DNA of 64,000 nucleotides. Origin: PKWO01 sp036384915 (GTDB lineage Bacteria; Pseudomonadota; Gammaproteobacteria; Burkholderiales; Burkholderiaceae_D). The stretch spans positions 62,001 through 126,000 of the forward strand of contig DASVLJ010000030.1 of the NCBI GenBank assembly GCA_036384915.1, read 5' to 3'. The translations under genes were made by a program, and so were the position numbers. Under the pieces are notes generated by a model that was given only the letters and a program-made list of their open reading frames with translations, made no database searches and was not told the origin of the DNA. Shown here one piece after another: positions 53,443 through 61,005 of the stretch (positions are counted from its first letter, which is position 1; each line of letters opens with the position of its first letter).

Positions 53443-54038
53443 AGGCCACCTCTGCTTGGTGAACTTTTTTCATTCCTCGGATACACCACGCCACAATGCT
53501 TGTAAATGGTCGTTCGAGAAACACCATAATCTCTTGCAAGCTCTGCTACGCAGGCATTTGGATCACTCAATAGCAGCCTGATTTGATTTATTTGCTTCGC
53601 ATCCAACTTCGGCTTGCGGCCACCGGCCCGGCCACGGGCACGGGCGGCAGCTAGACCGGCCTGTGTGCGCTCGCGGATCAAGTTCCGCTCGAACTCCGAC
53701 AGGGCCGCGAACACATGGAAAACCAGCCTGCCCGCTGCGCTGTCCGTCTCGATCTTCTCGGTCAAGCTCTCGAAGCCGACGCCGCGCTGTTCCAGCTCGG
53801 CCACGATCTGCACCAAGTCCGGCAGGCTGCGCCCGAGTCGATCCAGTCGCCACACCACAAGCGTGTCACCCTCTCGCAACGCCTTGCGGCACTGCTCAAG
53901 CTCCGGGCGGGCCGTCGATTTTCCGCTGGCCGCTTCCTCGTAGATGACGCTGCAACCGGCTTTCGTCAGTGCGTCCCGCTGCAAGTCAAGGTGCTGGTCA
54001 TCCGTCGAAACGCGGGCATAGCCTATGCGTTGTTTCAT
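53439..54038 (-). CDS. Serine recombinase (resolvase/invertase)
   Basis: A 199-residue serine recombinase. The catalytic Ser is in IGYARVSTDDQHLDLQRDAL (Ser10), with VVWRLDRLGRSLPDLVQIVA, GRLVFHVFAALSEFERNLIR and ERTQAGLAAARARGRAGGRK as expected, and a C-terminal HTH (CVAELARDYGVSRTTIYKHC). Resolves or inverts DNA at nearby res/dif-like sites; the site itself could not be defined, though it should lie in 54039-54187. Its stop overlaps the start of the zinc-finger gene as ATGA, so it is translationally coupled to the defence-like operon. No transposase accompanies it. Confidence 0.9.
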   Translation of the reverse strand: MKQRIGYARVSTDDQHLDLQRDALTKAGCSVIYEEAASGKSTARPELEQCRKALREGDTLVVWRLDRLGRSLPDLVQIVAELEQRGVGFESLTEKIETDSAAGRLVFHVFAALSEFERNLIRERTQAGLAAARARGRAGGRKPKLDAKQINQIRLLLSDPNACVAELARDYGVSRTTIYKHCGVVYPRNEKSSPSRGGL

Positions 54039-54187
54039 TGACAGTACCCAAACATAGAAACATTGACGGCAATATTAACAGTTTAGGCACGCCCCGGATA
54101 GGTCAAAGTGGCGATCCTGCAGACTGTCCAGAAAACGACCGTTTTGTGAACAGCTCGGAGGCAGGAGCCAGCTTACGGCTGGCGAAC

Positions 54188-54907
54188 CTAGACCAGCAGG
54201 GGTTCCTGCGCAGCAGTAACGTCGCTTTCGGTCAATGCATCTTCCCGAAATGCACCAATGTCCAGTCGTACACTGGAAATACGGCGGACAAGGCTACTGC
54301 TTGCCCGTATGCACCATTGTCCGCATTCGATCTGCGTCAGGGTAAAAGCAGCGCAGTTCGGCATAGGAAAGCCGAGCTGAAAGTGGCGGAAGGCACGCAT
54401 GCCTGCAGCATCGTCCGCCGTGTAGCCAAGTAACCGCCAAAGCAATAGCCCGAACCAAATGCCGTGACCGAAAATAACGGTCGAATCTGGCAAGTTCGCC
54501 ATATCGTCCATGAACGCCACAACCCGAGCGTCGAACTCTGCGAACGTGTCAGCTTTGACGCCGTTGCGTCGTTGGGGATCACAGTCATCCCAATACACCT
54601 TCACGAAGGGTTTCCGTTGCGAGCCGTCCAACCCCTTAATAAGTTCCGGGTCGATTACGGAAAACTCGTCCAGGAGGGGATGCACTTCCGGGCGAACGCC
54701 GAACCGCTCGCAATACGGCTGCGCCGTCTGATGCGTTCGAGTGAAGTTTGATACCAGCACAGCGGCCGGTTTCACATCGAGCACAGTTGCAAGCTCCCGC
54801 GCTTGCAGGAAACCCAAGTCGGACAGCGGAATAGCATCGTGCGGCATGGTGATGCCACCAGCATTCGCCACGCTTTCTGCATGACGGATAAAGGTTAGTG
54901 TTTTCAT
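54188..54907 (-). CDS. Histidine phosphatase (phosphoglycerate-mutase-like)
   Basis: A 239-residue histidine phosphatase. The phospho-His motif is TLTFIRHAESVANAGG (RHxE) and the second catalytic His is in VIFGHGIWFGLLLW; the first residues MKTLTF place the start at 54907. An insert with DCDPQRRNGVKADTF sits between. No substrate is predictable. Members occur on mobile elements as accessory genes. A 12-bp perfect palindrome lies 21 bases upstream of the start, likely an operator. The last 30 residues (SSLVRRISSVRLDIGAFRED) have no family match. Confidence 0.82.
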   Translation of the reverse strand: MKTLTFIRHAESVANAGGITMPHDAIPLSDLGFLQARELATVLDVKPAAVLVSNFTRTHQTAQPYCERFGVRPEVHPLLDEFSVIDPELIKGLDGSQRKPFVKVYWDDCDPQRRNGVKADTFAEFDARVVAFMDDMANLPDSTVIFGHGIWFGLLLWRLLGYTADDAAGMRAFRHFQLGFPMPNCAAFTLTQIECGQWCIRASSSLVRRISSVRLDIGAFREDALTESDVTAAQEPLLV

Positions 54908-54928
54908 GTTGTAAGCGTACCATGTGAT

Positions 54929-54942
54929 GCGTGTACACGCTG
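54929..54942. promoter_or_regulatory. Palindromic operator candidate, copy 1
   Basis: GCGTGTACACGCTG, with a perfect 12-bp palindrome GCGTGTACACGC at 54929-54940, in the 94-base divergent gap between the histidine phosphatase and the GIY-YIG-like gene. The same 14 bases recur at 58567-58580. Exact recurrence in two intergenic regions of the plasmid part suggests one shared DNA-binding regulator. Confidence 0.6.
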
Positions 54943-55001
54943 CCGAATACACGTGAGATCGAACCTTTCCGCAGCACGAAACGGCGCAGACGAGCAAGGA
55001 G

Positions 55002-55691
55002 ATGCGCAAATTGAAGGCATCAGATGACAACGCCCTACCTTTTTTCAAATCCCTGCCGCCCGACAACTTCGGCGTCCACGTCGAGAACGAAATGGACGAG
55101 CGCCGGCTGCTGTGGCTGGTCAATCAAATCGGCGAAAAGAAGCTACGCATATCGGCCGGAAAGCGGAACAAGTATTACCCGGACAGCAAATTGTTCGTGT
55201 CGGTCATTCTGAAACGATTTCACCTGAAGGTCCCTGTATCGGTCTACGCCGAAGTCAATGTGCCGATATATCGCGTGTACATTTTGGTTCTGTGCGACCA
55301 TTCCGCCGTCAAGATCGGGATGACAGGCACGTGGCCGAGCCGTGCTTACGCCTTCGTCAAGACCGCCGACTATGCCAAGAATTTTGACGACGACGTTAGG
55401 GAGCTATTCGACGAAAATCAAAGCATCGCGTTCGACGCTGGGTCGGAAGCCGACGCCCGACTGCTTGAGAAAGCAGCCAAGCAGCTCTATTCAAAATTCC
55501 AAGCACCCTCGCCGTACCATCGCGGACTCATTCCTTACGGTTGTGGCGGCCATAAGGAATGGTTCGATTACTCGATCTATGACGACCTGGTCCGCTACCT
55601 GTCCACCGATCGATCAGGCTTCACCTTGGCAACCGCCATGACATGGCGGTCAGATATTGGTCGCTCTGACCACGGGCAAGCCGAACAGTAG
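55002..55691 (+). CDS. GIY-YIG / T5orf172-like protein
   Basis: A 229-residue protein. The centre (about 88-165) reads YRVYILVLCDHSAVKIGMTG, followed by SRAYAFV, a KIGMT...R pattern typical of the T5orf172 / GIY-YIG-like nuclease family; ADARLLEKAAKQLYSKFQAP follows. The canonical GIY and YIG tripeptides are diverged, so nuclease activity is uncertain. AAGGAG lies directly against the ATG at 55002; the in-frame TTG at 55011 has better spacing (nine bases) and may be the real start. Its last 42 bases overlap, tail to tail, the 3' end of traB. Confidence 0.7.
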   Translation: MRKLKASDDNALPFFKSLPPDNFGVHVENEMDERRLLWLVNQIGEKKLRISAGKRNKYYPDSKLFVSVILKRFHLKVPVSVYAEVNVPIYRVYILVLCDHSAVKIGMTGTWPSRAYAFVKTADYAKNFDDDVRELFDENQSIAFDAGSEADARLLEKAAKQLYSKFQAPSPYHRGLIPYGCGGHKEWFDYSIYDDLVRYLSTDRSGFTLATAMTWRSDIGRSDHGQAEQ

Positions 55692-56831
55692 GCCCCAGGC
55701 GTCCATCGCCTGCCCTTGGATCGTTGGAATGCTCGTATCCCGCGCCCACCAGTCATTCGCCGCGCCGACGATCAAATCTGGATCGTGAGCCATGCTGACC
55801 AGCAGCGGAAACACCAGCAGCTGTTCATAGCAGATCGAGTACGCCACCTTGCGGCCGGCGACCTGGCCGACGCCAGCGCCCAGCGGATCGGCCGCGATAG
55901 ATTCCGCCGCCCACGGCCGCCACATGCCAATCGGCACCGGCACGCGCTGAACCAGCGGGCCGCCGACATCGCCCAGGGCGACCAGCGCATTGTGCATCGG
56001 CCGACCAGGTGCAGCCACTTCGGCACCCACCAGGATCACGCTGCCCTTCGCTTTCAGCCTGGCCGACACATCGGCCAGCATCATTGCGGCGAATTCGTTG
56101 CCCTGGCGGACACGCGGCAAGACCGTTTCAGGCATAACCACCACTCGCCCAGGTTCGACCTGGCCGGCGATCATCAGAATCTGCATGAAACGCTTTCCCT
56201 CACCCAGCAAATCGGGCATGGCATCGGTCTGCAGGCGCGCAAAGTGCGTGTCTTGCGCCGACCAGGTAGTGGCCCAGGGCGCAGGCTTGTGCCATTGTGC
56301 AGCGTTAACGTTCGCCACCACGGCAACGCCGGCGACCGCCACCGCCGCCGGCCAGCGAGCCAACGCCACAGCAATCAGACCGATAACCAGGAGCGCCAAG
56401 CCAGCAAAGCCCAGCTCTGGAAAAGCGACGCCGGCGGCGGTCAGCGGATGAGTCCAGCCGATAAAGCCAAGGGGAGGCAGTGCCGTCAACGCCAAGGCGA
56501 CCGGCATGGCCCACGCCCGCCGGCGTGGGTTTTGACTCCAAAGGAGAAACCAGGGCAAGGCATTGATCGCGCCGGCAGCCAGCCATAGCGCCCAGCTGAA
56601 CCAGGCTGGGGCCGATTCCGCGAAAAAGATACCGGCACCGAAGGGCAGGCCCCGGCTGCCGGCCAGGTAGTAGGCCAGCGCGGTAGCCCCGGCCCAGCGC
56701 CTCGATGTAGACCAATGCCAAAGGAGCGGCATAAGGGCCGCCAGGCCGATCAGCCAGGTAAAGCCTTCATGTCCCCAAGCGAAGCCGCATAGAGCGCCGC
56801 CGACAACCAATAGCTGCCGTCGGGCGCTCAT
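55650..56831 (-). CDS. traB: Conjugal transfer protein TraB-like
   Basis: A 393-residue membrane protein resembling RP4 TraB, a relative of apolipoprotein N-acyltransferase. The N-terminal half has five to six hydrophobic segments (LLVVGGALCGFAWGHEGFTW, PAAVAVAGVAVVANVNAA and others). The C-terminal part is nitrilase-like, with VVVMPETVLPRVRQGNEFAA (Glu), SVILVGAEVAAPGRPMHNAL and the Cys in VAYSICYEQLLVFPLLVSMA, then IVGAANDWWARDTSIP. The Glu-Cys positions match the CN-hydrolase triad. The ATG overlaps the preceding gene's stop as ATGA (56828-56831). TraB is dispensable for RP4 transfer in some hosts; its reaction is unknown. Confidence 0.85.
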   Translation of the reverse strand: MSARRQLLVVGGALCGFAWGHEGFTWLIGLAALMPLLWHWSTSRRWAGATALAYYLAGSRGLPFGAGIFFAESAPAWFSWALWLAAGAINALPWFLLWSQNPRRRAWAMPVALALTALPPLGFIGWTHPLTAAGVAFPELGFAGLALLVIGLIAVALARWPAAVAVAGVAVVANVNAAQWHKPAPWATTWSAQDTHFARLQTDAMPDLLGEGKRFMQILMIAGQVEPGRVVVMPETVLPRVRQGNEFAAMMLADVSARLKAKGSVILVGAEVAAPGRPMHNALVALGDVGGPLVQRVPVPIGMWRPWAAESIAADPLGAGVGQVAGRKVAYSICYEQLLVFPLLVSMAHDPDLIVGAANDWWARDTSIPTIQGQAMDAWGLLFGLPVVRATNI

Positions 56832-57106
56832 TGCGCACGCTCCCGCCGTTGTCCTCGCCGGTTGGCAAGGAAAGCCACGTCGAGGTTGAGGAAGAGCCAC
56901 CAACCGCCTTGATAGGCGTCGTCGCCCTGCAGGTCTTCAATTTGGGAAGTTTTGGGGGCATTGCCGCGATAGTGCGCGGCAATCGTTTCCACCAGGCGGT
57001 CGGGCAGCTCGCGCACGGAATCGGCCATCGCAGATAGCTTGAAATCCGGCAGCGTCGCGCCGATTACGCCCTGGGCATCGGTTCGGACATAGGCAAGGTA
57101 GAACAT
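56828..57106 (-). CDS. HicB-like protein
   Basis: A 92-residue protein with the HicB fold pattern: VRTDAQGVIGATLPDFKLSA then SVRELPDRLVETIAAHYRG, the G-V-I/x-A-T-x-P-D-F core of HicB-like antitoxins. No HicA toxin gene (about 60 residues, double-stranded-RNA-binding type) is adjacent, so it is an orphan or serves another role on the element. The stop overlaps the traB start. In plasmid backbones such proteins occur as small regulators. Confidence 0.7.
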   Translation of the reverse strand: MFYLAYVRTDAQGVIGATLPDFKLSAMADSVRELPDRLVETIAAHYRGNAPKTSQIEDLQGDDAYQGGWWLFLNLDVAFLANRRGQRRERAQ

Positions 57107-57184
57107 CGCTATTTCCCTCCGTGCCGGTGGAGTTGGCTCAAATTCCCGTCTTTGGTGTATCTTTGCAGTGTCATGGTTGCTCTC

Positions 57185-57568
57185 TCAATGGGTTTTCGTG
57201 ACAGGCAGTGCGGACGCCGCAAACGTCCTCGCTGCCACCTTCGCAAAATTCCCGCCGCTGATTTCCCGGAACGACAAGACCGCCAGCGGATCGCCCAGCG
57301 CATCCAGCAGATTGTCGAAGTCCCATAGTTCAATCGGCGAAACCACCATATCGGCCGTATCCTCGTCGTACCACGCCAAAAACAGTCTGTCACCCGCTTC
57401 CAGGACATACCGCACGGTCCCCGCGCCGCGCTCCGACAGCGAGTCATCGAATACGTGGTGGACTGACGTGGCTTCCGTCATGGCCGCCAGCGCCAGGGTA
57501 AGCTCGTTGCTTCGATCATTCATATCCCGTTCTCCATTGCTGTTGAAATGTGTAGTCGGCAGCTTCAT
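57185..57568 (-). CDS. Small plasmid-type hypothetical protein
   Basis: A 127-residue acidic protein with a central segment TVRYVLEAGDRLFLAWYDED and IELWDFDNLLDALGDPLAVL. No known domain was recognised. Its ATG overlaps the stop of the upstream ribbon-helix-helix gene as ATGA (57565-57568), supporting this start over an in-frame ATG at 57523. The product is probably cytoplasmic. Between it and the HicB-like gene are 78 bases without evident features. Confidence 0.6.
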   Translation of the reverse strand: MKLPTTHFNSNGERDMNDRSNELTLALAAMTEATSVHHVFDDSLSERGAGTVRYVLEAGDRLFLAWYDEDTADMVVSPIELWDFDNLLDALGDPLAVLSFREISGGNFAKVAARTFAASALPVTKTH

Positions 57569-58149
57569 GCGTCAGTCCCTTCCTCGCTCGGCATGAGCGG
57601 ACGGCCACCGTCGTCCTTGAACTTCGCTTCACACTTTGGCGTCGCATTCCAGTTGGTGCAGTACCAGAACGTGCCTTTTCGCCCTTCCTTGCGCCTGAGC
57701 GTCCCTGTGCCGCATTGCGGGCACGGTTCCGCCATCTGTTCGCTGGCTTCCAGATAAGCCGTGACCTTGGCCTTGGTGGAGGTCGTGAACATCGTCGGCA
57801 AGCGTGCCAGGAACACCGCACTGCGTTCCTTCAACAGCTCGTTCGCCTTTTCCTCGTCCTCCGGTGTCGGAAGTGCGAAGGCCAGCCATTCGCGCAACCC
57901 GTCCAGCATGGCAACGACAATCTGCTGCTCGGCGCGGTCCTTCTCAACCTGGCGCGCAAGCCGATTGATCGTCGCCGCTATTCGCGCCTCCACGTCTGCC
58001 AGGTAGTCCCGTTCTTCTTCCTGCCGCAGATAGGCGTCGATTGCACAGCGAATGAGATTCCCGACCGCGAGCTTTCCACCGGCCCTTGCTTCGAGCTGCT
58101 GACGCTGCTCATCGTCCAGGCGCACGGAATAGGTCCGTTTTGCTGCCAT
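57565..58149 (-). CDS. Ribbon-helix-helix protein with topoisomerase-type zinc finger
   Basis: A 194-residue protein. The N-terminus RTYSVRLDDEQRQQLEARAG and LAVGNLIRCAIDAYL fit a ribbon-helix-helix DNA-binding domain. A long helical middle (about 50-140) leads to a C-terminal zinc finger of the topoisomerase I type: EPCPQCGTGTLRRKEGRKGT and FWYCTNWNATPKCEAKF, with Cys-X2-Cys and Cys-X8-Cys. GGAGGG precedes the start at 58149. Such fusions suggest a DNA-processing or relaxosome/partition accessory role. The 11-bp repeat array begins 271 bases upstream, a plausible binding site. Confidence 0.75.
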   Translation of the reverse strand: MAAKRTYSVRLDDEQRQQLEARAGGKLAVGNLIRCAIDAYLRQEEERDYLADVEARIAATINRLARQVEKDRAEQQIVVAMLDGLREWLAFALPTPEDEEKANELLKERSAVFLARLPTMFTTSTKAKVTAYLEASEQMAEPCPQCGTGTLRRKEGRKGTFWYCTNWNATPKCEAKFKDDGGRPLMPSEEGTDA

Positions 58150-58419
58150 AAGTCCCTCCGAAACTCGTATTGCAAATGCGCCATGCAATCGCAATACATT
58201 TTTGATTAACGCAGTACGCGGCAAGGCCGCATGCTGCAACGTAAAACCACAAAAACAGCAGCGCAGCGCAATACCCCCTTTATGTTCCACTATGAAAAAT
58301 CATGTGGGGTTGCGCAGTACGATCCTCCCAGCTCGGCATACGCCACGCAATTCGGCTCTGTGTTTGCGCTGGATTTCACAGCTCAGGCCCTCTACCGCAA
58401 CAATACGGATACAAGAGCG

Positions 58420-58463
58420 CAACAGATCGCCAACAGATCGCCAACAGATCGCCAACAGAATGC
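58420..58463. repeat. Tandem 11-bp repeat array CAACAGATCGC
   Basis: Three identical tandem units CAACAGATCGC (58420, 58431, 58442) and a fourth with two changes, CAACAGAATGC (58453), followed by degraded units. The 11-bp period equals one DNA turn. It lies upstream of the ribbon-helix-helix gene; such proteins often bind short direct repeats, so a centromere-like or operator role is plausible. Confidence 0.75.
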
Positions 58464-58565
58464 AAACAAAGCGCAACAGGCCGCATCAAAATATCAACAA
58501 ACCGAAACAGGAAATGAACAAATGAGACGCATGGGCCGCGTCAGCACGCCATCTTTAAAAACGGT

Positions 58566-58579
58566 AGCGTGTACACGCT
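58566..58579. promoter_or_regulatory. Palindromic operator candidate, copy 2
   Basis: AGCGTGTACACGCT is a perfect 14-bp palindrome. GCGTGTACACGCTG (58567-58580) is identical to 54929-54942. A TTTAAAAAC stretch just to its left could be part of a promoter. Probably the binding site of a shared regulator whose gene is not identified here. Confidence 0.6.
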
Positions 58580-58618
58580 GTGGATTAGCTTCTGACCCAA
58601 GCTGTGGCGGCCCAAATG

Positions 58619-58672
58619 TGCTTCCTTCTTGCTTCCTTCTTGCTGCCTTTTTGCTTCCCCTTGTTGCCTTTC
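58619..58672. repeat. 11-bp periodic pyrimidine repeats
   Basis: Five degenerate units related to TGCTTCCTTCT begin at 58619, 58630, 58641, 58652 and 58662. The first two are identical. The near-constant 11-base step resembles the other array in this region. No protein is encoded on either strand with support. Confidence 0.6.
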
Positions 58673-58751
58673 TGATGTCCAGCCGCTTCCTCATTGCTTC
58701 CATTTTGGTTTCTGCCCCGCGACGTGCGGGGCAAAGTCCACGCCAAAAAAG

Positions 58752-59039
58752 CTAGAAAATCGGCGTGCTCACGCGCTTTCCCAGGCGATTGATCGCGTCG
58801 AGAATGCGCTTGTCGCCCCTGCGTCGCACCGGCGTCGGTATCGGCTGGTCGGACGCTCGATACGCGGCCTTGACCTCGGCCCACCGCGCCGCCAGCTGAG
58901 ACACTGCATCGTCATAGCCCGAGCCATAGGCGCGAACTGATGGCAGGTCGCCGAGCCAGGCCGTCCAGATCGTGCGTCCGCTGCGAAACGCCGGGAGGAC
59001 TTCGACGGCGAACCCGTCGATCTTTCGTGCTTGTTTCAT
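58752..59039 (-). CDS. HicB-like protein
   Basis: A 95-residue protein with a HicB-like core: IDGFAVEVLPAFRSGRTIW, LGDLPSVRAYGSGYDDAVSQ and KAAYRASDQPIPTPVRR, the last being the usual iP-x-P ending. The start at 59039 is the second Met of the frame; an upstream in-frame ATG at 59075 is possible. No HicA partner is seen. It is the second orphan HicB-like gene in this plasmid part, and lies 78 bases downstream of trbL. Confidence 0.65.
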   Translation of the reverse strand: MKQARKIDGFAVEVLPAFRSGRTIWTAWLGDLPSVRAYGSGYDDAVSQLAARWAEVKAAYRASDQPIPTPVRRRGDKRILDAINRLGKRVSTPIF

Positions 59040-59117
59040 GATGTTCGAACCCTTGAATTGTGATGACTGAATCATCGGTATTCGTTTCGATTACGATGAC
59101 TGAGTAAACGAAATTGC

Positions 59118-60749
59118 CTATTCGTCGCCGTGATGCGTCTGGATCGAGCCGCCGGCTGCGCCGCCGGATTTCTCCATTTCGCTCAAGACCCGCTTTGCCG
59201 CACCGGCCGCCTTGCTGGATGCCGTAGGCGTGGAGCCGGTCGGCGGCGTATCGGACACGCTGTCGCTTGCGCTTCCTGGTACGGGTGCGGCTGGTGCCGC
59301 AGGGGAAGCCTGCGCTACGGCCGCCTGCGCTGTCGTAGCGGTCGTGGCCGTTGCCGGCGTCGTGGGCGGCGTAAGGGTTGCGCTGCTCGATCCGTCCGCC
59401 GGCGCTGGTGGCGTGTCACGGGTTGGCGGCGGCGTCTCGCCCTGGGCGTTATCTGGTGCCGGCGATACTGGGCCTGCAGCTGCTGTGGGCGATGCCGGCG
59501 CTGGCGGTTGACCACCCGGCACGGATTCCACTGGACTGCCGGCCGCCTTTGCCTCTCGGATGCTTGCCGTCTTGGCGTCCATCCGGTTCGCCAGCTTGCC
59601 GCCGGCGGATTCCGCACCCAGCCCCTTGATCCCGTCCATAGCCGCCTCGCCGACTGCGCTGCCAATCGCGCCAGCAGCGCCGGCCGTGGTCGCCATCATG
59701 CCGGTCGCGCCCTTTTCCCGCGCCTGGGCGATAGCGGACTGGCCCGCCTTGATCGCGCCGGCGACACCGTTAGCCGCGCCAGTGCCAAGGGCATATGCGC
59801 CGCCAGCAACGGCTCCGATTGCGCCGCCGGCGACCAGGCCCGCGCCAACGCCATCGCCGGCCGACAAGGAAGCGGTCCCGCCCAACAGGTCCGACGCCAA
59901 AGTGGGAACCTTCAATGTCAGCATCAGCAGTAGCACCGAGCCGGCCAGCACGGTCCAAATCGGCGCAAGGTTGGTCAACGACAGGTTGCCTATCTCGGTG
60001 CCGAAGGCGGCCGCGAGCGTGGTGCCGACCGCGATGATGAAATAGATCGCCATGAAGCGAACGCCATACACAATCGGCGTCGTGATGACCTTCATCGCCA
60101 TGTCTCGCGTGAACTTGAGCGTGCCGAAGGCCAGCACAATTGGATACACGGCCATGTAGAACCAGAGCTGCACCCAGGCCACGGCGAATTGCGCCGACAG
60201 CAGCGAATAGCAAACGATGATGACGATCAGCGCCATGCCGATCAGGATGGCGGCGAAGGGATTGCTCATCGCCGCGATGCCGGCCGGGACCGGCACGCCG
60301 GCGACCGTGGCATTGTCGGAAAACTTCGTCATCATCAGGTTCACCATGTCCACGCCTTGCCAGAACACGTCGCCGGGGCTGATGGCCGTGGTGCCGGCTC
60401 CGGTCTTGCCGATCTGGATGAAGCTGTTGACGAAGGCGAGCGGCACGCTGGGATTGTTGATGAGCCAAATCACCAGGCTGGCCCACATCAGGCGCATGAT
60501 GACGGCGGTGCCGATTTCAACGGCGTCGGCATTCTTGAGCGTGCGGCTTGCCGCCAGCCAGCAGATATCGAGCGTGAACAGCGTATAGGTCAGCTTCAAC
60601 GCAATCGAGGTGATGTTTTGCCCGAATTGCGTGGCCGCCGTCTGGTACTGCGTCATGATCGAACCCAGATCGTATTCGCCGGTGGCAAACGCCGGCGACG
60701 CCACCAGGACCAAGCTTGCGAGCATCAGGAGCCATATGGATTTCTTCAT
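59118..60749 (-). CDS. trbL: Conjugal transfer membrane protein TrbL (VirB6 family)
   Basis: A 543-residue inner-membrane channel component of a type IV secretion system. A signal peptide (IWLLMLASLVLVASPAFA) is followed by TYTLFTLDICWLAASRTLKN, LMWASLVIWLINNPSVPLAF, IAAMSNPFAAILIGMALIV and further membrane segments up to residue 275. From about 290 it becomes Gly/Ala-rich and then Pro/Thr/Ala-rich, ending SIQTHHGDE. This layout matches TrbL, including its disordered C-terminal tail. Upstream trbK ends one base before the ATG. Only trbJ, trbK and trbL of the trb set are in view. Confidence 0.9.
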   Translation of the reverse strand: MKKSIWLLMLASLVLVASPAFATGEYDLGSIMTQYQTAATQFGQNITSIALKLTYTLFTLDICWLAASRTLKNADAVEIGTAVIMRLMWASLVIWLINNPSVPLAFVNSFIQIGKTGAGTTAISPGDVFWQGVDMVNLMMTKFSDNATVAGVPVPAGIAAMSNPFAAILIGMALIVIIVCYSLLSAQFAVAWVQLWFYMAVYPIVLAFGTLKFTRDMAMKVITTPIVYGVRFMAIYFIIAVGTTLAAAFGTEIGNLSLTNLAPIWTVLAGSVLLLMLTLKVPTLASDLLGGTASLSAGDGVGAGLVAGGAIGAVAGGAYALGTGAANGVAGAIKAGQSAIAQAREKGATGMMATTAGAAGAIGSAVGEAAMDGIKGLGAESAGGKLANRMDAKTASIREAKAAGSPVESVPGGQPPAPASPTAAAGPVSPAPDNAQGETPPPTRDTPPAPADGSSSATLTPPTTPATATTATTAQAAVAQASPAAPAAPVPGSASDSVSDTPPTGSTPTASSKAAGAAKRVLSEMEKSGGAAGGSIQTHHGDE

Positions 60750-60750
60750 G

Positions 60751-60990
60751 TCAGTACCCCTTAAAGCCGCTCTCGCCGGGCTTGCGCACTTTGCCGTCGC
60801 CCTGATGCGTCAGTTGTTTCATGGCGTCGTCTTGTTCTTTTTGGCGTTGCCTTGCCTCTTGATCCGCTTTGCTATCGCAACCAGTCAGTAGCGAGAACAG
60901 CGCGACGATGAGAACGGCGACGGCGAGCGAACCCCATTTCTTTTGCGGCGGCGTGAGGTTGCGGGTCAGATTGTTCAGCGTGTGCATCAT
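60751..60990 (-). CDS. trbK: TrbK-type entry-exclusion lipoprotein
   Basis: A 79-residue lipoprotein: signal GSLAVAVLIVALFSLLTGC, with lipidated Cys38, and a charged mature part (DSKADQEARQRQKEQDDAMK). Position between trbJ and trbL and the lipobox identify it as TrbK; RP4 TrbK is the entry-exclusion lipoprotein. The C-terminus GDGKVRKPGESGFKGY is nearly the same as that of TrbJ (see findings). GGGGGA lies before the start. The MetMet start could be either codon. Length is close to the family. Confidence 0.78.
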   Translation of the reverse strand: MMHTLNNLTRNLTPPQKKWGSLAVAVLIVALFSLLTGCDSKADQEARQRQKEQDDAMKQLTHQGDGKVRKPGESGFKGY

Positions 60991-61005
60991 GTCGATTCCC
61001 CCTGG

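Larger units (their letters stand above)
58150..58751. other. 602-base intergenic region rich in short repeats
   Basis: No supported gene. It contains the 11-bp array at 58420-58463, a 14-bp palindrome at 58566-58579 and a second 11-bp periodic array at 58619-58672. The clustering of repeats is typical of plasmid cis-acting sites such as partition centromeres, oriT or a promoter with several operators. Confidence 0.65.

Noticed and set aside
53969..54433. A 154-codon plus-strand frame over the recombinase start and the phosphatase end
   Set aside because: It overlaps two supported genes on the other strand, with no ribosome site or domain.
58231..58755. A 174-codon plus-strand frame across the repeat region
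   Set aside because: Its middle is the translated 11-bp repeats and its ends have no homology; it is better explained as non-coding repeats.
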